DNA from: Bacteroidota bacterium
Lineage (GTDB): Bacteria; Bacteroidota; Bacteroidia; Cytophagales; Cytophagaceae
Direction of reading: 5' to 3'
NCBI GenBank assembly: GCA_023428135.1
Contig: JAEYZG010000064.1
Span: 1 to 64,000, forward strand
Length of the DNA stretch: 64,000 nucleotides
Position numbers and translations under genes: made by a program. Below are positions 24,802-32,623 of the stretch, one piece after another. A model generated the notes under the pieces. That model was not told the origin of the DNA and did not search any database. It saw only the letters and a program-made list of their open reading frames with translations. The number at the start of each line of letters is the position of its first letter. The first letter of the stretch is position 1.

Positions 24802-25776
24802 ATGAAAGACATCTTTACATCAGTATTTGAAAACCTCAGCTCCTGGGGGCTGCCTGTATTCCTTTTCGTATTAGGTATTGCAGAGTTTATTGCAGGAAGA
24901 TATGATAAACATGACTGGGATGAAAATGAAAAAGCTACAGATTTAATCTGCTATGCAGCTCCTAAAATATTGTTAGCTCCTGTTTTTGCCTTCTTTAGCC
25001 TTAAAGCATTGCCTGTATTATTTCCGGGCATGATGGGGATTTTTTCATGGGTGCCTTTCTGGTTTGGATTTGCTATAATAGCAGTGGCAGATGACCTTAC
25101 TCAATACTGGTATCATCGTCTTCATCATGAAATTCCATGGTTGTGGAGATTTCACAGAACACACCATTCAGCATCTTATATGGGAATGGCAATGGCCAGC
25201 AGGCAAAACGTGATCTATACTGTTTTCTTTTCACAAACTTATGTAACTGCAACGTTGGTATTTCTTGGTCTGGGCTTTCCTGCTTTGTTTGTAAAAGTGT
25301 TAAAATCGTTTATTACATTATCAGCTCATTCAAGTATTCCATGGGATAAACCTTTTTATAAATACAGGATTTTACATCCTATTGCATGGGTGCTTGAAAG
25401 AGTATTTTCTACGCCAGCTACACACCACGCGCACCATGCTGACGCCAATGATGGAATAGGACACTATAAAGGAAATTTTGGCAATATGTTCTTTATATGG
25501 GATATGATCTTTGGTACAGGACTTATAACAAGACAATATCCTGCTGGCTATGGTGTGAAGCACTACTTCAAAGAAGAGTGGTATGTTCAATTCTTATGGC
25601 CATTCTTCAAATCTAAAAAAGAAGGTAGTGAATTAGCTCTTGGTGGTCCTGAATTTTATGATGAGGTAGGAGAAACAGGAGGATACACTGTTAAAGAACT
25701 TAAGAGTAAACTTCCTGATCCAGTATTGCAAAGTGAACTTCTGGAGGAACCTCAATATAATAAGATAGCTGTATAA
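24802..25776 (+). CDS. sterol desaturase/fatty acid hydroxylase superfamily protein
   Basis: 324 residues with several membrane segments. The histidine clusters that bind the di-iron centre are present: YWYHRLHHEIPWLW, then FHRTHHS, then THHAHHADANDGIGHYKGN. They match the HxxxH/HxxHH/HxxHH pattern of the superfamily. Such enzymes hydroxylate or desaturate lipids in the inner membrane. The C-terminal 60 residues are soluble. It is the third gene of a compact operon with two single-pass micro-proteins. Exact substrate (sterol, ceramide, fatty acid or carotenoid) is not readable. Confidence 0.88.
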   Translation: MKDIFTSVFENLSSWGLPVFLFVLGIAEFIAGRYDKHDWDENEKATDLICYAAPKILLAPVFAFFSLKALPVLFPGMMGIFSWVPFWFGFAIIAVADDLTQYWYHRLHHEIPWLWRFHRTHHSASYMGMAMASRQNVIYTVFFSQTYVTATLVFLGLGFPALFVKVLKSFITLSAHSSIPWDKPFYKYRILHPIAWVLERVFSTPATHHAHHADANDGIGHYKGNFGNMFFIWDMIFGTGLITRQYPAGYGVKHYFKEEWYVQFLWPFFKSKKEGSELALGGPEFYDEVGETGGYTVKELKSKLPDPVLQSELLEEPQYNKIAV

Positions 25777-25841
25777 TATAAAAATTAGGATTAGCAATTA
25801 AAGTCCAGTTGAAGATAAAAGACACATTAAGTAGAACTCTC

Positions 25842-25980
25842 AAAAGACCTCACCCTAAATCCCTCTCCTGAAGGAGAGGGACTTTAATATGTATGTTATT
25901 ATTAATATCACTATTAATTCAACATTTTTCTCGTCGACTGTTCCCTTCTCCTTCAGGAGAAGGGTTAGGGATGAGGTTTA
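25842..25980. repeat. MITE/REP-like interspersed repeat, copy 1
   Basis: A 139-base element with imperfect terminal inverted repeats. The left end (25846-25880) carries CCTCACCCTAAATCC and then a perfect palindrome CCCTCTCCTGAAGGAGAGGG; the right end (25943-25978) is the inverted counterpart (CCCTTCTCCTTCAGGAGAAGG, then TTAGGGATGAGGTT). A related element lies at 48348-48484, including the AT-rich middle. It sits between the hydroxylase operon and the RND pump genes and codes for nothing. Confidence 0.8.
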
Positions 25981-26134
25981 TTGGCTTGGATACGGGAACT
26001 AAATAATTAATCCTATAAAATAAAAACCGGGAGGATCACTCTTTCTGTCCTTGTTCTGCCCATTACTCAGGAGCAGAACAAGGTTATTTTATTTTGAATT
26101 TGAAATGTTAATTTACCACCAATTAAATTAAGCA

Positions 26135-27226
26135 ATGAGAAGATTTAAAATCTACTTCATTATAGCAACGATATTAAGTGCTTTGATATTTATAAAAGCA
26201 AATTTTTTTACATCTGATAAGGGCAAATCAACCACTGCAAATAAAACTCTGGAAAAGCCATCTACTCCGGTTTCTGTATTCGTGGTAGGAAATGAAAGCA
26301 TAGAACCTAAAGTTTATGCAACAGGAACCATACTTGCCAATGAAGCTACTGAACTGAAAGCTGAGGCAAGTGGAAGGGTGGTTTATCTGAACCTACCAGA
26401 AGGTCAATATGTAAAAAGCGGAACGCTTTTATTGAAAGTAAATGATGCTGAATATCAGGCTCAGTTAACAAAGCTGAAAGCTCAGATAAAACTTGCTTCT
26501 TCAAATGAAGAAAGACAACGTCAGCTATTGGAAATAAATGGTATCAGCAGACAGGAATATGACAATGCTTTGGCAACTCTTTTAATACTTAGAGCTGACA
26601 GCGCTTTTGTGCAGACACAGATCGCCAAAACAGAAATCAGAGCGCCTTTTAATGGTTTGATTGGTATCCATTCTATTGGTCCGGGAGCTTATTTAACTCC
26701 TGCTGTTACTGCGGCGTCTATTTACCAGACAGACCCTGTTAAAATTGAATTTTATCTTCCTGAGAAATATTCCGCTATCGTTAAGACTGGTGATCAGATT
26801 CAGTTCAGAGCTGAAGGTTTGAAGGATGTCTTTACTGCAAAAATAATTATTAAGGATCCTGCTGTAGATGCAGATAGCAGAAGTATCCGCTATCATGCGA
26901 TTTGTGCAAATAGCGATAAAAAGCTTTTACCAGGAACCTTCGTAAATGTTGAGCTTAAGCAAAATGAAAATTCTAAAACTTTATTTGTTCCAACAGAAGC
27001 AATTGTTCCGGTGACTAATAATAAAATTGTCTTTGTAGTTAAAGATGGAGTTGCTAAAGAAAAGATAGTCAGAACGGGCATTCGTACAGAAGATTTTCTT
27101 CAGATTATCTCAGGTATTTCAGTTGGTGACTCCGTTGTGATTAACGGAAACTTCAGGCTAAAGAATGAGGCTAAAGTTAAAGTCGTAAAGTCAAAAGAAA
27201 GAGTTGCAGTAAACAGAGAGGGATAA
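26135..27226 (+). CDS. RND efflux periplasmic adaptor (membrane fusion protein)
   Basis: 363 residues. An N-terminal membrane anchor (IYFIIATILSALIFIKANFF) is followed by the lipoyl half (ASGRVVYLNLPEGQYVKSGTLLLKVND), a short helical hairpin, the second lipoyl half (IRAPFNGLIGIHSIGPGAYLTP) and beta-barrel domains. This is the HlyD/AcrA-type adaptor that joins the pump to an outer-membrane channel. The pump gene follows after 7 bases. No TolC-like channel gene is adjacent, so the system must borrow one. Confidence 0.93.
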   Translation: MRRFKIYFIIATILSALIFIKANFFTSDKGKSTTANKTLEKPSTPVSVFVVGNESIEPKVYATGTILANEATELKAEASGRVVYLNLPEGQYVKSGTLLLKVNDAEYQAQLTKLKAQIKLASSNEERQRQLLEINGISRQEYDNALATLLILRADSAFVQTQIAKTEIRAPFNGLIGIHSIGPGAYLTPAVTAASIYQTDPVKIEFYLPEKYSAIVKTGDQIQFRAEGLKDVFTAKIIIKDPAVDADSRSIRYHAICANSDKKLLPGTFVNVELKQNENSKTLFVPTEAIVPVTNNKIVFVVKDGVAKEKIVRTGIRTEDFLQIISGISVGDSVVINGNFRLKNEAKVKVVKSKERVAVNREG

Positions 27227-27233
27227 TTGACTT

Positions 27234-30200
27234 ATGAGTTTATCGACATTAAGTATCAAGAGGCCTGTATTAGCCATTGTAATGAATCTTATCATTCTGT
27301 TTTTTGGCTTTATGGGATTCAGGGCACTTGGTATCCGGGAGTTTCCGGTTGTAGAAGCCCCTATGGTTTCTGTACGGACTTCCTATGCAGGAGCAAGTGC
27401 TGAGATTGTTGAAGCTCAGATTACTTATCCGCTTGAAAAGGCTTTGAATGGTATTGAAGGCGTTAAGTCTATATCTTCTACAAGCAGCCTTGGTTCAAGT
27501 TCAATTTCAGTAGAGTTTAATCTTAATTCTGATCTTGAAACAGCTGCGAACGATGTCCGAGATAAGGTTTCTCAAACGTTGCGTTCTTTGCCTCAGGATC
27601 TTGATGCTCCTCCGGTCGTGAGCAAAGATGTAGGAGGGGAATATATCATTGTAATGACTGTTACCAATGATAAAATGACAGATCTGGAGCTTAATGATTA
27701 TGTCGACAACATGATTCTGCCAAGACTTCAGACTATCAAAGGTGTGGGATATGTTTATCTTTTCGGAGAGAAGAAATATGCAATGAGATTATGGCTGGAT
27801 CCTGTAAAGCTTGCTGCATTTAAAGTAACGCTTCAGGATGTCCGGCAGGCATTGGATAGAGAGAATGTAGAGCTACCTACAGGAAGACTGGAAGGCAACA
27901 GGACAGAATTGACTGTAAAAGCCAATGCCAAGTTCAAAGACGAAGACGGATTTAACAATATGATTATTAGAGCATCATCCGGCAAGGTTGTTCGTCTTCA
28001 GGATATCGGCTATGCAAGGTTGGGAGCTGAAAACGAAGAATCCACTTTCAGAATCAATGATATTCCAAGTTTAGGGTGTTCCATTGTGCCTCAGCCCGGA
28101 GCTAATCATACGGAGATTGCTGAAGAATTCTATAAAAGATTTGAACAACTTCAAAAAGAATTGCCTCCGGATTTTAAACTTGCTATTTCAACTGATAATA
28201 CAAAGTTTATTACAAAATCAATAACGGAGGTTACTGAAACGTTGATCATTGCAATCTTGCTGGTTGTAGTAATTATCTATCTGTTCTTCAGAGACTGGTC
28301 TATTGCGTTGCGTCCTTTGATAGATATTCCGGTATCTCTCGTGGGGACATTTTTTATAATGTTCGTTTTCGGGTTTTCTATCAATGTACTGACTCTCCTG
28401 GCAATTGTATTAGCAACAGGATTGGTTGTGGATGATGGTATTGTTGTTACGGAGAATATCTTCAAAAAACTAGAACAGGGTATGTCTCCGTTCGAGGCAG
28501 CTATAGAAGGCTCAAGAGAAATAACATTTGCAGTTATCTCTACTTCAGTAACACTTGCTGCTATATTTCTTCCGATCATATTCATGGAAGGATTTGTCGG
28601 GAAGTTATTTAAGGAATTCGGAATAGTGGTATCTTCTGCAGTTCTGATTTCCATTTTTGTATCACTCAGTCTTACACCCATGCTGAATGCATGGCTGGTG
28701 CACGATCATACAAAGAAGAGCAGGTTTTATACCTATTCTGAACCATTCTTTATCTGGTTAAATGAATCCTATGCAAAATCTCTTGATAGCTTCTTTAAAC
28801 GTCGCTGGTTAGCCTTTGTTATCCTTGGTGTAGCGGTAGTAAGTACAGTATTTATCTGGAAGATCATTCCTGCAGAAGTTGCTCCGACCGAAGACAGAAG
28901 TATGTTGCGTATTACAATGACATTACCGGAAGGTGCGTCTTATGAATATACTGATGAATTCATGCAAAAGTATGTGCAACTGATCCGTGATTCTATTCCT
29001 GAAAACAGACTCGTCATGGCTATTACAGCTTCCAGTCCGGGCGGCTCAAGTTCCGGTGGCGTTAATTCAGGTTTTTCAAGAATACCATTAGTAGACCCTG
29101 ATAAGAGAGAGAGAAGCCAGCAGGAGATTGTAGATAAGATCAATCAGCTGGTAAAAAAGTTTCCTGAGGCTAAAGTACAGGTAGGGCAGGATCAGACTAT
29201 CAATACAGGCGTGAGAGGTCTCCCTGTACAATATGTTATTCAGGCCCCGGATTTTGAAAAGCTTGAAGAATATCTTCCTAAGTTTATGGATGAAGCTCAA
29301 AAGGATCCTACCTTTTCAATTGTGGATGTGAATCTTAAATTTAACAGGCCGGATATTCAGGTGCATATAAACCGTGAAAAGGCAAGGGAAGTAGGAGTGA
29401 ATGTGTCTGATATCGCTCAGACTTTACAGCTTGCTTTAAGCGGTCAGAGATTCGGTTTCTTTTCTATGAATGGAAGACAATATCAGGTGATAGGTCAGTT
29501 TGACAGAGTAAATAGAAACGAGTCTGTCGATTTGAAAAATATCTATGTAAGAAATACTTCCGGGAACTTAATTCAATTGGACAACCTGGTAGATTTTGAG
29601 GAGTCAAGTAGCCCGCCTCAATTATTCAGATATAACCGCTATCAGGCTGCTACTATATCAGCTGGACTGGCTCCGGGTAAAACTATTGGAGATGGTGTAG
29701 AGGCAATGAATGCTATTCGGGATAAAGTGCTGGATGATTCCTTTTCTACTGCATTGATTGGTCAGGCTAGGGACTTTGCAGAAAGTTCATCCAATACATC
29801 TTATATATTTGTACTGGCTTTGATTCTGGTATATCTTATTCTTGCTGCGCAGTTTGAAAGTTTTGTAGATCCTTTTATCATCATGCTTACTGTGCCTCTG
29901 GCAGTAGCTGGCGGCGTTATATCCTTATGGTATTTTAACGAGACCAATAACATATTCAGTCAGATCGGAATGATCATGTTAATAGGTCTGGTAACAAAGA
30001 ACGGTATTCTTATTGTCGAGTTTGCTAATCATCTGAGAGCATCCGGAAGGGATGTTCGCACAGCTGCCCTCGAAGCTGCAAACGGAAGGTTAAGACCGAT
30101 ATTGATGACAAGTCTGGCTACAGCATTAGGAGCGCTGCCCATAGCTATTGCTTTTGGTGCCGCTGCAAAAAGCAGGATGGGAATGGGAATTGTTATCGTC

Positions 30201-30347
30201 GGTGGATTAATGATATCATTGTTGTTTACGCTATATGTAATACCCGCTATGTATACTTATCTCTCAAAAGATAAATTTGCTAAACGGGTTAAGACACCAG
30301 TAAAAGAAGCGGCTAAAGAAGAGAGTTTTGTTAGTGAGATTTTTTAA
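27234..30347 (+). CDS. RND multidrug-type efflux permease
   Basis: 1037 residues, the length of AcrB/MdtB/MexB-type pumps. The first helix (LSIKRPVLAIVMNLIILFFGF), the two large periplasmic loops and the proton-relay aspartates in GLVVDDGIVV (helix 4) are all present, as are the GMIMLIGLVTKNGILIVE helix 10 motif and the SMARTERLIK-like RLRPILMTSLATALGALP end. It belongs to the HAE1 group, exporting hydrophobic drugs or metabolites. The C-terminal 25 residues are a charged extension. It forms an operon with the adaptor; a terminator follows at 30442. Confidence 0.95.
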   Translation: MSLSTLSIKRPVLAIVMNLIILFFGFMGFRALGIREFPVVEAPMVSVRTSYAGASAEIVEAQITYPLEKALNGIEGVKSISSTSSLGSSSISVEFNLNSDLETAANDVRDKVSQTLRSLPQDLDAPPVVSKDVGGEYIIVMTVTNDKMTDLELNDYVDNMILPRLQTIKGVGYVYLFGEKKYAMRLWLDPVKLAAFKVTLQDVRQALDRENVELPTGRLEGNRTELTVKANAKFKDEDGFNNMIIRASSGKVVRLQDIGYARLGAENEESTFRINDIPSLGCSIVPQPGANHTEIAEEFYKRFEQLQKELPPDFKLAISTDNTKFITKSITEVTETLIIAILLVVVIIYLFFRDWSIALRPLIDIPVSLVGTFFIMFVFGFSINVLTLLAIVLATGLVVDDGIVVTENIFKKLEQGMSPFEAAIEGSREITFAVISTSVTLAAIFLPIIFMEGFVGKLFKEFGIVVSSAVLISIFVSLSLTPMLNAWLVHDHTKKSRFYTYSEPFFIWLNESYAKSLDSFFKRRWLAFVILGVAVVSTVFIWKIIPAEVAPTEDRSMLRITMTLPEGASYEYTDEFMQKYVQLIRDSIPENRLVMAITASSPGGSSSGGVNSGFSRIPLVDPDKRERSQQEIVDKINQLVKKFPEAKVQVGQDQTINTGVRGLPVQYVIQAPDFEKLEEYLPKFMDEAQKDPTFSIVDVNLKFNRPDIQVHINREKAREVGVNVSDIAQTLQLALSGQRFGFFSMNGRQYQVIGQFDRVNRNESVDLKNIYVRNTSGNLIQLDNLVDFEESSSPPQLFRYNRYQAATISAGLAPGKTIGDGVEAMNAIRDKVLDDSFSTALIGQARDFAESSSNTSYIFVLALILVYLILAAQFESFVDPFIIMLTVPLAVAGGVISLWYFNETNNIFSQIGMIMLIGLVTKNGILIVEFANHLRASGRDVRTAALEAANGRLRPILMTSLATALGALPIAIAFGAAAKSRMGMGIVIVGGLMISLLFTLYVIPAMYTYLSKDKFAKRVKTPVKEAAKEESFVSEIF

Positions 30348-30441
30348 GTTCGAGTGAAGGTCAAGGGCGTGGGCGGAGCCTCACGTCCTGCTTTTTACGA
30401 TAAATGCGATTGAATTAATTGTTGAGATCAAAAAAGAATTT

Positions 30442-30478
30442 AAAAAAGCTCCCATAATTAGATTATGAGAGCTTTTTT
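30442..30478. terminator. bidirectional hairpin terminator after the RND operon
   Basis: Arms AAAAAAGCTC.CATAA and TTATG.GAGCTTTTTT (30442-30457 with 30463-30478, one mismatch) give a stem with A6/T6 flanks. It lies 95 bases after the permease stop and 36 bases past the stop of the reverse-strand gene 30514-30711. Confidence 0.8.
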
Positions 30479-30513
30479 AAATTTTTGTAATAATGCTTTA
30501 GTCAAAAATAATT

Positions 30514-30711
30514 TTAAGACAATCTGATATTCAGAATTTCCTCCGTTGGCACCTCAATGCGGTGAAAATATTTTCGGAGTACAAGGGCTGTAATGTTCCC
30601 GTCCTGGTCTGTTTTGCTTCCGGTAAGCATTCCATCAGTCTTTCCACTTATGGTGCTTATAAACACATGCTTTCCATCGTTCTGCAATGTGTACTCCTTA
30701 AAATCGATCAT
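30514..30711 (-). CDS. small soluble hypothetical protein
   Basis: 65 residues with an alternating strand pattern (YTLQNDGKHVFISTISGKTDG, ITALVLRKYFHRIEVPTEEI). No membrane segment or cysteine; it may be a small beta barrel. Codon use is ordinary and it has an ATG and a terminator in the right place. No family recognised. The 240-base stretch upstream to 30955 shows no other gene. Confidence 0.5.
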   Translation of the reverse strand: MIDFKEYTLQNDGKHVFISTISGKTDGMLTGSKTDQDGNITALVLRKYFHRIEVPTEEILNIRLS

Positions 30712-30954
30712 AGCAGTATATTTATTTATTAGACGAATAAAACCCAGTTATATTTTAGAAATGTAAATTCGATTTAATGAAATTATATTTCCTTTAATGG
30801 TATCTATTAAGCGAACTACGTGCCAACATTGAAAACTGTTTTTTAAGAGAACATTATTTCAACGTTTTAGTCCTAGAATAAATTTCAACTTATTGATTTT
30901 TAGTGGAATGGTGTAATTGTATTTCTGGCAGTTACCCTGTCAGTTTTGTAGGAA

Positions 30955-31107
30955 ATGATACTGAATGAACCGTTTAAAAAAGTTCCTTTATCTGTAAGTA
31001 ATTTTTATTTCTTGGGTGCCTTACCTGATTATGTCATTTATGGTGAAACAGAAACGGACACCTTGGATAAAATGTATCCATCAGATAGAGCCTCTAATAA
31101 TTTATAG
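30955..31107 (+). CDS. possible small protein (50 residues)
   Basis: A 50-codon frame begins with an ATG and has gene-like composition (MILNEPFKKVPLSVSN, FYFLGALPDYVIYGETETD, MYPSDRAS). It ends 6 bases inside the convergent DUF3037 gene. It may be a real small gene or the remnant of a larger one; an all-codon bias test would decide. No family recognised. Confidence 0.35.
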   Translation: MILNEPFKKVPLSVSNFYFLGALPDYVIYGETETDTLDKMYPSDRASNNL

Positions 31108-31494
31108 AACCAATTCAGTCATCAACCTTGTTAGTGTTTCTTCTGCATCTCCACATAATCCGGGATGTACGGCTGAAGTCTGGACAATGGTGCTTCTGTT
31201 TGCTGTTAACCATCTGAATCTTCCGGACAGGGGAAGACTTCCGATTGGTCCGGCTTGTTTTCCTCCTGCACAGATTCTTTCAAAGACGCGGAGTCGTTCT
31301 TCCAGTTCCGGTATATCTATATCTTTACAGAAAGCTTTTAACCGCTCCTGATTCAATTCAAACTTAGTTTGTAAGAACCCCTGTGATGAACAGAATAGTA
31401 TAACTCCAACATTCAAAAACTCTTCGCGCTCAACCCTTGGTACAACACGGATGACAGCATACTCAAACAATTGCTTTCCTTGCATTTTTTGCAT
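31102..31494 (-). CDS. DUF3037 protein paired with a HipA-like kinase
   Basis: 130 residues. The N-terminal FEYAVIRVVPRVEREEFLNVGVILF matches the opening of DUF3037 proteins, and the end is an alpha-helical LTRLMTELV. Its start overlaps the 3' end of the HipA-like gene by 32 bases, so the two are translated together. DUF3037 genes usually travel with HipA-like kinase genes; a toxin-antitoxin or regulatory pair has been proposed, but no biochemical role is established to my knowledge. Confidence 0.75.
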   Translation of the reverse strand: MQKMQGKQLFEYAVIRVVPRVEREEFLNVGVILFCSSQGFLQTKFELNQERLKAFCKDIDIPELEERLRVFERICAGGKQAGPIGSLPLSGRFRWLTANRSTIVQTSAVHPGLCGDAEETLTRLMTELVL

Positions 31495-32263
31495 CGTTTA
31501 CAAAGGTTTCAGAATTAGCGATTCGAGTTTCCAGAAATTTTACATAGGCCTGTCTGTGCGCTTCAACAGTTTCAAATGGTGATTCAGCCATTAACAGCCA
31601 TTCATCAGGAATCAGGGCCACTATTGATTGTATGTTTTCAGGTGTAAGTTTAGTTTTGAAAGCTTCATTGACCTTATCCAGTTCAGTTGCTTTGGAAAGC
31701 AGGACGTGATCTTTTATCTGTGGAAATGGCTTCTTTCCTTGCTCTTCGGGATTAGGCCATGAATGATGAAAATAAAAGGATGCTCCATGGTCAATAAGCC
31801 AAAGTTCCTTATTCCATGTAAGCATATTGGTATTTCGCACAGTACGGTCTACATTCATAATCAGACAATCGAACCACACAATTTTAGAGGCAAGCACAGG
31901 ATCTACATTGGTAACCAGCGCATCGAATGTAATGGCTCTTGAAAGATAATGAAGTCCAAGATTCTGTCCTTCACTCGTTCTCAGAAGATCCTGAATTTCT
32001 TCATCAGGTTCTGTGCGCCCAAAGGCTTCATCAAGATGGATAAAAACAATCTCTGGTATCAGAAAGCCCAGAAGTCTGGCAATTTCTCCAGCGATAAGTT
32101 CTGCTATCAGGGACTTTATTCCCTGCCCAGCACCTCTGAATTTTACCACATATAAAAAGTCGTCATCAGCCTCTACTATGGCAGGCAGAGAGCCTCCCTC
32201 GCGGAGGGGCGTAACATAACGGATAACGTTTACTTCTCTTATTTTGGGGTTGTAATTACTCAC
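31463..32263 (-). CDS. HipA-like kinase family protein
   Basis: 266 residues, shorter than HipA (about 440) because the N-terminal domain is missing. Kinase-like features: a VKFRGAGQGIKSLIAELIAGEIARLLG segment as ATP loop and helix, LIMNVDRTVRNTNML as catalytic loop (D-R-x-x-x-N-x-N) and LIDHGASFYFHH as the metal-binding DxG-like strand (D-H-G). It should phosphorylate a protein in the cytosol, target unknown. The DUF3037 gene overlaps its end. No HipB-like DNA-binding antitoxin is adjacent, which sets it apart from HipBA. Confidence 0.75.
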   Translation of the reverse strand: MSNYNPKIREVNVIRYVTPLREGGSLPAIVEADDDFLYVVKFRGAGQGIKSLIAELIAGEIARLLGFLIPEIVFIHLDEAFGRTEPDEEIQDLLRTSEGQNLGLHYLSRAITFDALVTNVDPVLASKIVWFDCLIMNVDRTVRNTNMLTWNKELWLIDHGASFYFHHSWPNPEEQGKKPFPQIKDHVLLSKATELDKVNEAFKTKLTPENIQSIVALIPDEWLLMAESPFETVEAHRQAYVKFLETRIANSETFVNDAKNARKAIV

Positions 32264-32453
32264 AGAATATTAAGTTCATGCCCGTCTGCTCTATGCTTCC
32301 GGAATATTTATGCCGAAAGTTATATCATTTTTTTCAGAATCTGATAGGGATTAATGATTTTATAAAATAGGAAGAGAGCCCATTGTGACTACTATTATTA
32401 AGGCTGGTTATATTTCTTGTGTTTTATAAAAGGTTCATCTTAAGGGTATTCTC

Positions 32454-32546
32454 CTGTGAAAAGGTATTTTATTTTTCTATCTGTTTACGGTATTCCAGGA
32501 TCCTTTTTTCATCTGCACTTTTGTAACGTCAATCAGATAGTCGGGT
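32454..32546 (-). pseudogene. repeat with remnant coding end, copy 1
   Basis: This stretch recurs as a direct, diverged copy at 40826-40914, both containing GTGAAAAGGTATTTTA and TTTTCTATCTGTTTACGGTAT. On the reverse strand this copy reads, from about 32580, a gene-like end (...LPDYLIDVTKVQMKKGSWNTVNR, stop at 32477-32479). The other copy reads LKYLIDVTNLQMKKK before a premature stop. It looks like the 3' end of a lost gene, perhaps from a mobile element. The rest of the gap 32264-32623 shows no gene. Confidence 0.5.
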
Positions 32547-32623
32547 AATTCCGGGTTGCTCTTTATCTGAATAAAACTAAAAGTTTAAAACCTAACAAAA
32601 CACTATAAAGAACCAATACTAAA

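Noticed and set aside
26135..30347. A complete tripartite efflux operon
   Set aside because: Only adaptor and permease are present; no TolC-like channel gene lies on either side.
31016..31351. Forward frame opposite the DUF3037 gene
   Set aside because: It is the shadow of the reverse-strand DUF3037 gene; its residues look unlike a folded protein. The 50-codon frame at 30955 in another phase is the better candidate there.
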